From the NCBI GenBank assembly GCA_964247055.1, contig OZ176060.1, positions 558,001 through 622,000 of the forward strand: DNA of 64,000 nucleotides, read 5' to 3'. Position numbers and translations under genes: made by a program. A model generated the notes under the pieces. That model ran no database searches. It was not told where the DNA came from and saw only the letters and a program-made list of their open reading frames with translations. This document shows, in pieces, positions 46,179 to 58,581 of the stretch (position 1 is the stretch's first letter; each line of letters begins with the position of its first letter). Origin of the DNA: Paragordius varius. Its lineage: Eukaryota > Nematomorpha.

Positions 46179-48475
46179 ATCGTTTCTTCGTCGCAAACAG
46201 CTTCTTTAAACAGCCCAAACGACGTCTATACACATGGCGTTCCCCGTGTCAAAGATACCGTAACCAAATTGACTTCATATTAGGTATGGTAAAATACAAA
46301 AGTTCATTTCATAATGTCAAATGCCTACCAGGATATGATTGCTACAGCGACCACAACCTATTGATCGCCAAACTCCGAATTAAATTACAACTTCCTAAAA
46401 CATCCAAACCCACAAGAACAAGATTAGAATATGATACAATCGACGACAAGTTTAGCACCGCTTTATCAAATCGTTTCGATTGTCTTGATCATAATTCCGA
46501 AAACTATCAGGATATAAACTTCTTTTGGAACGATATATATACAATCTGCCGAGACACAGCCGACGAATTCCTTCGGCCTCTCAAACGCAATAAAAATAAA
46601 ATAAAATTGTCAGCCAAAAGTCTCGAGATCGCAGAAAAGCGTAGAGACTCAAAAACCAAATGCAAATGGGATAAATACAAACAACTAAACAGTGAATTTC
46701 AGAAATGTGCAAGAGAGGACACAAATAAGTATTATGACCAACTATGTGAAAAATTAGAAACAGACGCCAAAAATAACCAAAACCTCTTTGCCCATGCAAA
46801 CAATATTATTCCACACAAAAAAGTTTTTTATAAGGGACCTATGAGAAACGACAACAACTCAATCGTCACTGAAAAAGACGAAATTCGCAAACTATAGCAC
46901 AAACATATAAACAAACTATACAATGTAAATAACCCCCCAACTATTAACGAACTTACTCAACAAAAAGAACCACCTATTATGAAAGAAGAAGTGGAACTCG
47001 CTATAAAACACTCTAGCACCGGTAAATCAGAGGGCCACAAAGACATCCCTACTGAAATAATAAAATACATTCCAATCGATATATTCACCAAATTATTTTA
47101 AACCATATTTGAGATGGAAAAAATTCCTGAGGATTGGTGTACATCCATTATGATTCCGATTTTAAAAAAGGGTAACCCAGAACTGTGTGACAACTATCGC
47201 ACCATAGCGCTCATAAACCAGGTGTCCAAAGTTTTTCTAAAAATAATACAATTTCGTCAAAATTCCATTCTTGACCCCGAAATATCCACGATTCAGGCTG
47301 GTTTTCGAAAAGGTAGAGGATGCCGAGATATGATATGTAACATGAGGTGGATAATCGAGAAACAGATCGAATTTAACAAAGAATTGCATATGTGCTTTGT
47401 CGATTTTTCCAAAGCATTTGATTCCATCCAGCACAATAAACTACGGAAAGCTCTAAAACAACTCGGAGTATCAACACATTTAATCAACATCATATTTTCA
47501 ATTTATTCAAATTCCACGGCTATAGTATCCACACCATACGGTATATCTGACCCATGTAGGGTACAAGTCGGCCTCCGTCAAGGATGCGTTTTATCACCAA
47601 TTCTTTTTAACGCATACCTGGAGTGCGTTATAAGAAATATCCCACAAACTTACGGCATCAACGTAGGTGGGAACCTACTTACATCCGTTTACTACGCGGA
47701 TGATACAGTCTTATTCGCAGACAGTGTAGACACATTATCGCAAGCCTTGCAAGTGTTTACAACTGAATGCAATAAATTTGGATTAAATATCAATTTCAAA
47801 AAAACAAAAGTCATGCAAATAAATCCGGCTCAAACCAATCCAATAATCCTCAACGGCAACCAGATCGAAACAGTTAGCAGCTACACGTACTTAGGTAGCA
47901 TTATTAATAATGAGAACAACTCTACGCCTGAAATAAAGCGAAGAATTGCTATTGCTAAAGCAGTAACTTTCAAATATAACAGGATTTGGATGTCACATGA
48001 CATTAAACTACAAACCAAAATCAGATTAATCAAAGTTACAGTTTTCCCCACATTCATGTATGGGGGAGAAAGCTGGACACTGAAAAAATATGATGAACGT
48101 CTAATAAATTCTTTCGAATTATGGGTTTGGAGGAAACTTCTTCAAACAAAATGGACAGACAAAGTTTCAAACACCACCATTCTAAATAAAATTAACCCAG
48201 AAATGTCACTTCTAGGCAGCTTAATACGGCAAAAACTCTCCTTCTTCGGGCACATCATGAGATCCAGCTCACTTGAAAAATCACTGATGCTGGGGAAAGT
48301 GAGTGTGCTCGTAAAAGAGGGAGAAGACGAACTCGTTGGATGGATAACATCAACAAAGAAGCCAACCAATCATTATCCGAACTAAACACCAGATCCGGTA
48401 TTCGCAGTGAATGGAGAAGCTTTATTTTGAATGTTGCAGTTAGTCTGAATTCACCTTAGCAAACAACAACAACAA
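45923..48475 (+). mobile_element. RTE-clade LINE with 5' inversion
   Basis: From 46157 one frame encodes the end of an APE-type endonuclease (RNQIDFILG, YSDHNLLIAKL), a linker, and the reverse transcriptase (VDFSKAFDSI, GLRQGCVLSPILFNAYL, YADD at 47693-47704), then the C-terminal ELWVWRKLLQTKWTDKVSN / FFGHIMRSSSLEKSLMLGK region typical of BovB/RTE elements. The frame has two in-frame stops (TAG 46895-46897, TAA 47099-47101) and one frameshift near 48310; the original stop is TAG 48457-48459, followed by (CAA)n. 45923-46156 is the preceding endonuclease part (IYAPTSSYSDDD, ILGDFNSIIG) on the minus strand. Few lesions suggest a fairly young insertion. Confidence 0.9.
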
Positions 48476-50293
48476 GCCTCATGAAAAAAAAAATTTTTTG
48501 TTAAAAATTTTTTTGCACACAGTCTATATATATATATATATAGCAGTGAATAATCTTCAATGCATACTTGATATAAACTTTATAAATATTAACCATATAC
48601 AATATATTTAATCTATTTTTCTTCGTCAATCAATAACATTATTTACCCTCTATTTAAAAGTGTTTTTTTCTATTAAGTGTAATGTTAGCCAAAAATTAGA
48701 AATAATTTGTTGAAGTATGAGGACTTCACAAACGATGATAAAAGGAGACTTACCTATAATTTTATTAAATTAATGGTTTTATATGACATATTTTTTCAAT
48801 AATTCGAGAGCGATACTAATACAATAATTAAGCATATTAAAAATTATCAATTAAAGTCTTAATAGTGACAGCCACCAAAGGATAAAAATATCTCAAAATA
48901 TTAGCCATCTATTTATGAATAGGAATAAATTAATTTAACATGGATGAGCAGCTATGTTTTGATTGTAGAAATAAATATTATTTATCAAAACTTTGTTTAA
49001 ATAAAGTAAAAATTTAAAATAGGGACAAAACGTAGGATAAATTTTTTTTACAAAGATAACCATAATTTTTCAAAACTCTACATATATATGATTCCAATTG
49101 TAAATACATAATTCATTTCCGTTACCAATTTAATTTCTATTTCACACTTTAAAATTCAAAACAAAGAGCCATATTAAAAAACATGTTAATATTACAGGGG
49201 GTGGAAAAAAAATTTCTATTTATATAGATTATCCGTATAATTGTAATTTTATATGGGATATTATTGTAAGTCAGATTATATCTAGGTTGTCATTTTACTT
49301 ATTAATTTAATATTTCTATGTTTATTTACAAATAATCACCTTAATAATATCTTGGGTAAATATATTATTTGTTAAGTTTTTTTATATAAGTTTGTGTAAT
49401 ATGCTAATTTTTTAGAATAAAATATACCTTTATGGCTAAAATTTTTTAAATAATTAAATTTATGTAATTTTTAAAGTTTTATTTGCAAATATTTTATAGT
49501 TTTAGTTTCTTAGTGCTTAACGGTTTTTTTAAAGGAGCGAAAGGTACACTCCTAAAAAGTTTAGGCTAAATTACGTTGAAAAGCGTAACAGATTAAACCG
49601 TAGAGCCTATTTGTTAAATAGATAGAAAACTAAGAGTATATGCAATAACCACTTAATTGTTGGCCACTTCACCTTATTTTATCCCCGATTGGCAATACAG
49701 TATCGTATGAGTAAAAAATAACAAACGGTGTGAAATATATATTTTTCCTATATCACAACATTAAATTTGTGTATTAATTTATGGACTGAATTGTTTTATA
49801 TTCTACACTACTGTATTGCTAATTAAAACCATCAATAACTACTGGACAGTAAAAATTGAAATTATAGGGACAAAACGTGAACATATAAAGACAATACAAA
49901 AGACAAACTATATATTTTAGAATCAAATTTATAGTATATATAATTAGAATTGTAAAATACATAATTAATTGTGTTACCAATAAATCTATTTTACAATCTG
50001 CAGTTAAAACAATCAGTTATATTTAGGAAATCAAGATATAATGGTTTCTTTAAGAAAAAATATTTGGGTTTACGTTTGGTCGTTATTCGATTTTTCCTAC
50101 AAAATAAACTCCAGAGAAGACCGGTCAAATATCCTTCCAAATATTTTATTAACGATGCATTTTGCAATAAATGTCTATAAAATAATATGAAACTGATCTT
50201 TATTTGAGAAATGGATATTTGAACAAAATATATTTAATGCTATGTTTAATATATTATACATGTATATTATAAAGTGTTAAATTATGTACATTT
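48476..50293. repeat. Segmental duplicate of 14520-16171, 3' flank of copy F
   Basis: After the LINE the sequence joins the block paired with 14520-16171. It contains GCCATCTATTT at 48904, a MITE-1 derivative, the TATGGGATATTATTGTAAG repeat at about 49250, the TTAAACCGTAGAG tail, MITE-2 (49642-49849) and the GACCGGTCAAATATC 3'-UTR word of copy F on the minus strand. The expected 3' UTR of copy E is not found after the LINE, so a deletion or rearrangement removed it. No gene. Confidence 0.65.
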
Positions 50294-51000
50294 TTAATAT
50301 GCCTGGCGAGACTGCCTTTTTCGGTATATTCCTTGGCAAATCGGACATTCATGTTTAATTTTCTCATGAACTGAATAAATGTGCTTAGTAAGACAGCTAC
50401 TGCGAGAAAACATCTTTGAACAAATTTTGCACGGATATTTAATTTGTTCATGAAATGATTTATTATGAACATATAATCCCGCTCGCGTTTTATATACTTT
50501 GTTACATAGGATACATTCATACATTTTTCCCGAGCTCGCTATATTATTTTCCATTAGTTCAGACTTTACATTATTAAAATTATTATCAATATTACTCTCA
50601 TTTTTGCCATATAAATGCACATTTGGTCGAAATCGATTATTTTCTTTTACTTTTGGTGGTTTTTTCAGCGAAAGATCTAGAGGTCCTGTCTGTTCTCCTG
50701 ACAAATCAATTATCGAGGGATTTTCGTTGCTTTCGGAAACGTTTTGAATATCATCATTCAAATTATTATTTTGTAGAGTATTTTCGCTTTTATGTTCCCT
50801 TAAATAACAAAGGTTATGGAAAGAAGCGTTTAGAATTCGTCTTAAATCATCGTTTGTAAAATCTTCTTTTTCTAATAAATTAAGAAATGAGGCCGGTTTA
50901 GATGGATCATCAATATACGTTTCTTGTTGATTTTTGAGTTCTACTTTATAAAGCTTAGTATCGAGATCACACCAAAGTTTGTAAGTCGAATCACCGAAAT
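50294..51000 (-). pseudogene. C2H2 zinc-finger gene copy F, variant subfamily
   Basis: On the minus strand exon 2 opens after CATTTTTTAG in the family phase (FGDSTYKLWCDLDTKLYK) and stays open to 50294. It carries GPLDLSLKKPPK, then a linker unlike A-E and G (NNRFRPNVHLYGKNESNIDN, then MENNIASSGKMYEC), a divergent first finger (CILCNKVYKTRAGLYVHNKSFH), a sound second finger (CKICSKMFSRSSCLTKH) and a third that loses frame after CPIC by a 2-base deletion (about 50335), ending RQAY. The rest of finger 3 and the VHN end survive out of frame to about 50280. No exon 1 was found before the LINE at 52105. It may still encode a two-finger protein if transcribed. Confidence 0.75.
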
Positions 51001-52104
51001 CTAAAAAATGTTGGAAAGTGTATTAAAAAAATTTATAAATGATGAAACCAAATGGCATATCACAAAAAATGGTTGATAGACATTAGATTATTATTGATTA
51101 CATAATATTTGGGTAAATTTTAAACTGTAATTCAACTTACTAAAAAATAAAAAAAAATCATCATTATTTATAAGGTTGCCTAAAGTCGCTTTTTTCAAAA
51201 AGCTGTGTTGTTTTAATTAAAATATAAAATAAAACACAAGTACATTTATTAATCTTTATAAATCCAATTTATATAATTTTTACCAATTATTAATTTAATA
51301 AAACGTTTATGTATAATATCAGGTAATTTACTAGTTTTATAATGAATATTTGTTGAAACATTGGAATAGATTAGAAATTTAATTTTTACGATTTAAAAAT
51401 ATATATTTTTGTAAATATTAAATTAGTTATTGATAAAAATTTATATCAAAATAAAAAAATAATTTAAAATATCATATATTTTAATTTTTTAATATATGTA
51501 ATATGCCAACAAAAACAGGATAATTGATATTTAATTTAATCATAAAAACAATTCAACCCAGTGAGTAACTAAAACTGCTAGAATAGTTATTTTTTAGCCA
51601 ATAATATTATCTTTCTTTCATATATGTCAATAATAAATAACTTTTTAGCAATTCAAACTTTCTCCTATCAAAATAAAAATAATCTAACAAATCATAAAAT
51701 TATCAAATCTAAAATCTAAAAATATTACAGTAAAATATGTAATTATCCGGACGAATTTTTTAACTAACGGACATAATTTTTTTATAAGAGACAGAGTGTT
51801 AAAATCAAAAGATTATAATTTTTAATTGGCGGACAAATTTTCGATTATACGGACAAATTTTTTTTTATACGGACATAAATCCGAAATATAATAGGGTAAT
51901 AGGAACTCTTATCTATAACACTGGACAACATTTCTGCCACTCGAGTTTTTTGCATTTTTTGATATTTAGTATCATTCTAACAGTAAATCTGAAATAAAAA
52001 TTAAAGCTCCTTGTAAGAATTTTGTATAATTTGATATTTTTGATTATACGCATTCTTTATTAAAATTTTACTGAAAAATGTTTTTATTTGAAAATATACA
52101 AGTA
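51001..52104 (-). other. Upstream region of copy F
   Basis: On the minus strand the word GCGACTTTAGGCAACCTTA (about 51190-51172) lies 180 bases before exon 2, as in copy B. 51728-51895 holds four to five copies of a CGGACA-AATTTTTT unit related to the ends of MITE-1. The leader and ATGG exon are absent; the second LINE begins where exon 1 would be expected. Confidence 0.5.
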
Positions 52105-53925
52105 AACCCATCACCAAGCAGAAGACAAGGAAAAATATAAAAGGATTAATAAGGAACTTAAAAGGCTTGTAAGATTGTTCAAAAAAGAAAAGATGGCATC
52201 ATTATATGAAGAGTTAAACAGTAGGCAAGGTTTAAACAAAGTTTTTAAAATTGCTCGACAAAGACACAGAAGAAAGCTGGACTTGCCCCCTTACGCGACA
52301 GCTATTAAAGATAAAAAAGGCAAATTACTCGTTGAGGAAGCGAAAATATTGAAAAGGTGGAAAGAATATTTCCAGGACCTTGAATTGGGCTTCAGTGAAA
52401 CAAGTTTACATAAAACACCAGATTATATATCTGCGCATATTGAAAGTATAACAAAAGAAGAAGTACAGGCTGGTTTAGAAGAGATGTCAACAAATAAGGC
52501 GGCAGGTCCCGACGATATGAACATAAACTGTTGGAAAATATTGTCAGAGAAAGGTATTGAATTTTTAGCGGATATTTTTTATAATGTAGTTACTACAGGT
52601 ACGATACCAACCAAATGGAAGGAGAGTTTCACTGTTCCCATTTTCAAGGGTAAAAGAGATATTAATGATTGTAATAATTACAGAGGGATAAGATTGATGT
52701 CGCATACAATGAAGTTATTTGAGAAATTACTAGAGAAAAGAATAAGAAAAATGGTTAGTATTGAGGGTAATCAATTTGGTTTTATTCCAGAAAAATCCAC
52801 CATTGATCCGATTCACGCAGTAAGAAGGCTAATCAAGAAGCATATAGAAATGAAAAAGGAGTTGCATGGTATTTATATTGATATTGAAAAGGCATTTGAC
52901 AGAATACGCACAATAAGGTGGAGCTTAAGACGGAAAAAGGTCCCTGAAAGTTACATAAAGATCTTAAAAAGTATGTACGAATCACACCAAACCAAAATTA
53001 AAACACACCAGGGAATATCAAGCCCTATTAAAATAAACGAAGGGGTCTATCAGGGGTCTGCAATCCGCCCGTTACTATTTATAATATGCATGGACGAAAT
53101 TTCAAAAGTAGGGCAACATGATGGCTGGTATTTTTTTTATGACCTAATAGTGCTGTCCGACGAGTTGCGTGAATTAAAAGAATCGGTGGGTAAATGTATT
53201 GATGTGTTACGACGATGCGGATTAAAAGTTAATAAAAAGAAAACGGAACTGATAAATTTTGGCGGGAAAAAACGAGAAATAGAATTAGAAGAAGGGTGGG
53301 TATTAAAAGGTCAGGAGGAATGCAAATATTTAGGAGCGATATTAGCAGCAGATGGTTCTTTAACACTTGATATTAATTTAAGAATTCGCAATATTTGGGC
53401 AAATTATAAAAGGATCTCAAGTGTTTTGTGCGACAAAAATATTGACCTAAAAGTAAAGGGTAAGATTTACAGTGCTGTTGTACAACCAACAATGATGTAC
53501 AACTCACAGACATGGGCAATAAAGAAATCAGAAGAGAGGCACTTTGAGGTTACTGAAATGAGAATGCTTAGATTGATGTGCGGTGTATCGAGGAAAGACA
53601 AGGTGAAGAATGTCTACATAAGAGGAAGTACGGAAATCAAATCGGTAACGCAAAAGATGATGGTAAATCGTTTAAGATGGTTTGGACATGTTGAAAGAAG
53701 AAATAAAAATTACATTGGTAAAAAGATTGATGATTATATTGTAAAAGGCAAGAGGGGAAAAGGGCGCCCTAAAACGCGATGGATAGATACAGTTAAGAGG
53801 GACATGGCAAAACTGAACCTAAAACGCGAAGACGCCTTAGACAGGGTTCTATGGCGAAATAGTTTACGGATATGACCGCTCGAAAGAGTGATATCATATA
53901 ATGTAATTATTATTATTATTATGTA
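52105..53925 (+). mobile_element. Second RTE-like LINE, 5' truncated, long open frame
   Basis: A single frame of about 590 codons runs from HQAEDKEKYKRINKELKRLV (about 52109) to a TGA at 53873-53875. It covers the linker (SRQGLNKVFKIARQRHRR), reverse transcriptase (NKAAGPDDMNINCWK, PIFKGKRDINDCNNYRGIRL, IYIDIEKAFDRI) and the C-terminal region (CKYLGAILAADG, MRMLRLMCGVSRKDKV, RLRWFGHVERR, GRPKTRWIDTVKRD). The endonuclease is missing. The catalytic F-A-D-D box reads F-Y-D-L (about 53136-53150) and motif B' reads GVYQGSAIRP for GV-QG--LSP. The tail is (ATT)n at about 53904-53921. The frame is open but the enzyme is almost certainly inactive. It is a different family from the 45923 LINE. Confidence 0.9.
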
Positions 53926-53951
53926 TATCAAACTATTATAGTTAATATAAA

Positions 53952-54032
53952 TGATCCTTTCGCTGAATAGACTACCAAAAAAATCGATTTCGAAAAAGAT
54001 GTACTTATATGGCAAAAATGAGAGTAATATTG
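53952..54032 (+). pseudogene. Zinc-finger gene scrap next to the LINE tail
   Basis: GATCCTTTCGCTGAATAGAC corresponds to the D-L-S-L-K-K-P region and TATATGGCAAAAATGAGAGT to the F-type YGKNES linker. A deletion has removed about 20-30 bases between. It ends at AGTAATATTG, after which the block paired with 3830-4290 begins. It starts about 25 bases after the LINE tail. Confidence 0.7.
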
Positions 54033-54049
54033 CATTTTAATAATATCTA

Positions 54050-54460
54050 ATAACACCACATACATATATGAAGGAATCCTTAGACTAATGGTTTGAGTAT
54101 ATTTTTTAATAATAGGTTCTAACAACTCATGTTTCATATGCCAATAATTATATTTATAAAATATATTAAGCTAAGAATTCAAGTCATAGATTAAATTGAC
54201 ATTTTATAACTAAATATCCGAAATGTTTTAATAATCAACTCTATACAAAAAGATATATTAAGATTCTATATTCAATTTTTAGCGACTGTTTTCTCATTTA
54301 TTTTTAATTATCTCTAAACACAAAATTTTCCAATTGGACTGTTCATGTGTTGAAGGGAAAGATAACACCTTCATTAAACAATATATTTTACCTTTAAATG
54401 CATATTTTACGTAGAGTAAATTCTAAAATAATATATTGATATATTAAATTTGTTAAAAAA
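54050..54460 (+). repeat. Segmental duplicate of 3830-4290
   Basis: Collinear with the earlier block from ACACCACATACATATATGA to GGGTAAATTCTAAAATAA-like sequence. Here the zinc-finger scrap lies before the block, while at 4519 it lies after it, so at least one rearrangement separates them. Confidence 0.65.
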
Positions 54461-57159
54461 GAGATATATATAAAAAATATTACAATAATGAATTTGTTGA
54501 ATTGTTTTCTATGAGGGAATTTCGACCGCTCATATACATGTGGTAAATGTCGGCTGAAGATTTAATTATGCTTGTAACTATTGATTTCTTAAGTTGTGTA
54601 GGGTAACGAAAACTGTTTTTGTCGAAAAGAATATTGTTTTTTGAATACCATAAGCCGTGGCCTACAACAACTGGAATAACCAGAGTATTGCTGTATGTTT
54701 CCTGTAATTGTTAAATTATACGCGGAAAAATTAGATATAGACTGTTGTGTTTTGTCCATATTTGGACATCAATAGCGAACAAAACGGATCTTTGCCTTGA
54801 TTAATATACAGTAAATTATAAAATAGAAACAAGAGGTAAAAATATAAGACAATAATAATTATATATAAAAAAACCATACTTTTAAAATCTTATTTTTTTT
54901 CAAATATTTGTGTGAAATGATAATGTGAAATAGAGATTAATATTATAAACACAATTAATATAACAATTGTAATTAAAGAGTTTTAGAAAAATAATTTTTG
55001 AAAAGTCTGATTGTCTTTTATAATAATTTGTCTTATATTTATTTTGTGACTGTATAATTTCAATTTTAATATTTATAAAATAAATGAAGCTTTGGATGAA
55101 TTCAAAAAATATCCGATAAAGCATTATACAGTATAAATTCTAATTATATGGGCCGTGAAAATATAAAGACAAATATTTTTTTAAAGACAACCATACTTTT
55201 TAATCTTGATTTTATTATAACACATTGTTTTAAATTGCAAAGTAAATAGGAATGGATATTGGTAACCCAATTAATTATGATTTTCGTTTGTAATTATATG
55301 ATTTTTATAGGATAAATTAAGGTTTAAAAAATGTGGTTGTCTTAAAAAAAATTTGTCTTTATTTTAGTATAGTATTAACTGTAAATAACAATTATATTTA
55401 TTTTCGTAATTGAATAATATATTGCGATGCATCTAAAAATGTTTTATATTATATTAAGTCCAGTGATAGCCAAAAATTAAATATACAGTCAGGTAGCTTT
55501 ATTTTCTCAAAAATTTACTTTTTTTCGTTAATGGGTATTAATATTTGGTAAAGAATATAAAAACAAGAGCAATATGGTACCATATCATATTCTGAAAAAA
55601 GGTAAACATGGGAACGATTTTAAAAGATGCTATATTAAATAATCATAAAATTAAATTCTTTAAATATATCAAAACCATTGTAAAATTCACTTTTATAACA
55701 TTACAGAAATATATATAAAAAAATTATTTAAAAATACTTATTACTTATTTTAAGCTAACAAAAGGTAAAAATTTAGTCAACGTGACATGTGTGCAATGGT
55801 AAAATTGAAAAATTAATATAAATAAACCGGTTTATTTATTTCTTTAAATTAAAAATTAGCTTGAATTTTACAACACTAAATGAAGACGACATTTTACAAA
55901 TATTTTGTAAAATAAAATGGCGTCAAAGTTTCGACATTTAACTTTTTTTTCAAAACAAATTTTTTTTAGATATTTTGGCATATTTATATAATTTTTTTCA
56001 CTAGATTATTAAAAATACTAACTCAAATTTAGTCTGGGGTATATTTGGTTGCCCCAATTTGAATCTAGGTGAATAAATATTTTATCAAAATATATAATAT
56101 ATAAAATTTTGCTAAAAAATTAACAAAAATATTACCATTCCCCTTTAACAATATTTTTAGATTTTCATTTTTAACAAAAATTTCCGACGCCCTTCCCCCA
56201 CACTTCTTTACCATATAGCTCTTGTTTTTATATTCTTTACCAAATAATATCCATTTAAGGAAAAAAAAATTTTTTTGATAAAATAAAGTCTACATGACTG
56301 TAATTCTTGTATTATGATATTACTAACCAAGATTAAATCTAGCTTAACATTTTTATTTCATTAACTTAAAATAATATAATTTTAAGAAAAATCAAAAGGG
56401 GAAATATTCCCTTAATTAAGCTAATAAAACAATGAATTAAAGTTAGAATATTTATTTAATTTTAGTATATCGCCTTATATACGTGCCATCTATTTATAAA
56501 ATTGGGTAAATTTTTTTGTTAACATGGATAATGAATATTATCTAAATATTCGGTTTATAGACGATCAACAACCAACAAAAGGGAGAATGCGTTTTGATTG
56601 CAAAAAAATATATTTTTTATTTTCAGATCTTTTCAAAAGAAAGGAATATTTAATTATTTATAAAAAAAGAAGGATAAATATTATTTAAATGACAATTTTT
56701 TATATTAAATAATTTCGAAATTAATTAATTCTTATTGTAAATACATACTTCATTGCGTTACTAATTTCCATATCTATTTTAAACTTTTAAAATTTTAAAC
56801 AAAGAGCTATATTTAAAAATTCATTTATAGTATGCGTTTTATCCTTATAATTTTAATAATATATGGGATATTTTTGAAGGTCGCTATTAGGGTTGTCATT
56901 TTATTTTTATTTCTTGTTTCTATTTAATTATAAAAACATCTAAGTATTATTATCATTTTTAATAATTTTAAAAGTAGGACACAATTCTGTTTATACTTAA
57001 TTTTTATGCAATCCTTAATAGTATAAATTTATAAAATATACCTTTCTCGCTTTAAATTATTTTATTATCTTAGAATTTCTATGCAAATATTTTTTATAGT
57101 TAGTTAACGGTTTCTAATTAATAATTATTACTTTACTTCAAAAATATATAATACACTTT
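54461..57159. repeat. Mosaic of MITE-1 copies and other repeats
   Basis: MITE-1 copies lie at about 54786-55080 and 55129-55381; the latter has recognisable ends and flanking TA. About 55480-56070 is a reversed copy of the palindromic-ended element at 23978 (right end CCCCAATTTGAATCTAGG). 56485-56492 is GCCATCTA. 56600-57100 repeats part of 14960-15440. 54480-54780 is a short unassigned stretch with somewhat more G+C. No open frame looks coding. Confidence 0.5.
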
Positions 57160-58480
57160 TACCGATAAGCTTATACCCCTTATGTTTTAGAAGCTGTTTG
57201 TTCAGTGGCTTTTTGCTTTTCTCATAAATAAGAAAATATAAATTTTTGTTTATATAGTATATATCACTAAAACCATTCAAATTGGCACAACAAATTATAA
57301 ATTTACCATATGCATTTTAAGAGTTATACTCTTGAGGTTGGTCCTTTAACACTATATGTTCGTCCGACGATATTATAGGAGATTAGGTCTGTCCAACATG
57401 CATGCGAATGATTAAAGAATCCATAATTTGCAGAAAACGCTTATAAAATCCCAGTAAAATTGATATCCGTTGAAAATTGTGAAAAAGTTTATCTTATTGG
57501 GAAAGAACTAAAAAAATCATAATATTGTGGTTGTATTTTAGAGTCTTACGTTTTCTAAAATAAAATAATTCTGAACACGCATATATATATATATATATAT
57601 AATATTTCCAATGCGGCGCTCGAAGCTATTAGTGTTGGAAATTGTGATAGATTATAGCATTAAATTAATTCTTTCGAAATATTAATACTGGGTGTAAAAG
57701 TTAATTTTTATCAAAAGTTACTTGAAGCTTACAAGTGAATGGAACGGCATGGGTTCTAGACACTGAAAACCTTTCTTTTTTAATATTTTAAGGCCTTTAA
57801 ATATAAGTTAAATATAAATTGTATATTACAACTAATTACCCAATCTAAATATTTAATCAAAATTCTGAGGTAATAGTAAGGTTGCACCGAAGGTGATTTA
57901 TCATATCTATTAGAATATTTGGTTTATGCTTAAAAAATCATTGTTAAAAGTATGGTGAATATTTCTTAATAAATATTTGTATTCGTTTTTTTGTATAATA
58001 ATTTTGATTTGTTAACAAGATATGTTATTATTCCATAATTATATTCAATTTTGTATAGACTACCTTCATCATGTATTATATTAGGTGCAATTATTTTTAA
58101 AGAAATTATTTTTTAATATTATTAATTATATTAAATTTTAATTTTTTCGAGCCAAAATTCTTTGACTTTAAAACTTTGTTTGCCTGGAAACATATAATTA
58201 TTAAAAAATTAAATTATTTTTTTAAAAAATGGGGGTGTTCATTAAATCATAATCCAAATAAATCATACACTTTATTTTGCGATTCTAATAATTAAAAATT
58301 AATGTGTTTAAATATTTATGAAAAAATATTTAGGTCAATAAATGATTGACAATATATTAAAAGTAATCTATTTTTAAATTTAGAAATAAAAATTATATGT
58401 AAAAAAATAAAATTAAATATATAATTTAAATAAATTAAAAATATAATATTAAACCATAAAATAATTTTAAAAACTTTGAT
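57160..58480 (+). repeat. 5' flank of copy G, duplicate of 23880-25750
   Basis: Collinear with the flank of copy C: CCATAATTTGCAGAAAACGC at about 57420, TATTTCCAATGCGG at about 57603, GCCAAAATTCTTTGACTTTA at about 58152. An (AT)n tract precedes the AATGCGG word in both copies. No coding sequence. Confidence 0.7.
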
Positions 58481-58581
58481 TTAAATATAAATTGAAAGGA
58501 CAGACGATTTTATTTCTAACGGTTTTTTTTGAATTGTCTGCTTTTCATTTATTCAATATTTTATTCATATTTGGAAAATGG
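58481..58581 (+). promoter_or_regulatory. Conserved leader and exon 1 of copy G
   Basis: CAGACGAT (58501-58508), 24 bases, ATTGTCTG (58533-58540), CATATTTGGAAA and ATGG (58578-58581) with a GTATAT donor. The downstream exon is interrupted, so this is a promoter without a working gene. Confidence 0.75.

Noticed and set aside
10748-51000. Alternative 3' exons of one locus, joined by trans-splicing as in mod(mdg4), because zinc-finger exons with the same acceptor phase lie on both strands
   Set aside because: Four loci have their own leader, ATGG exon and donor in the right place and phase, so each copy is explained as a separate gene. The idea stays possible only for A, B and F, which lack a visible exon 1.
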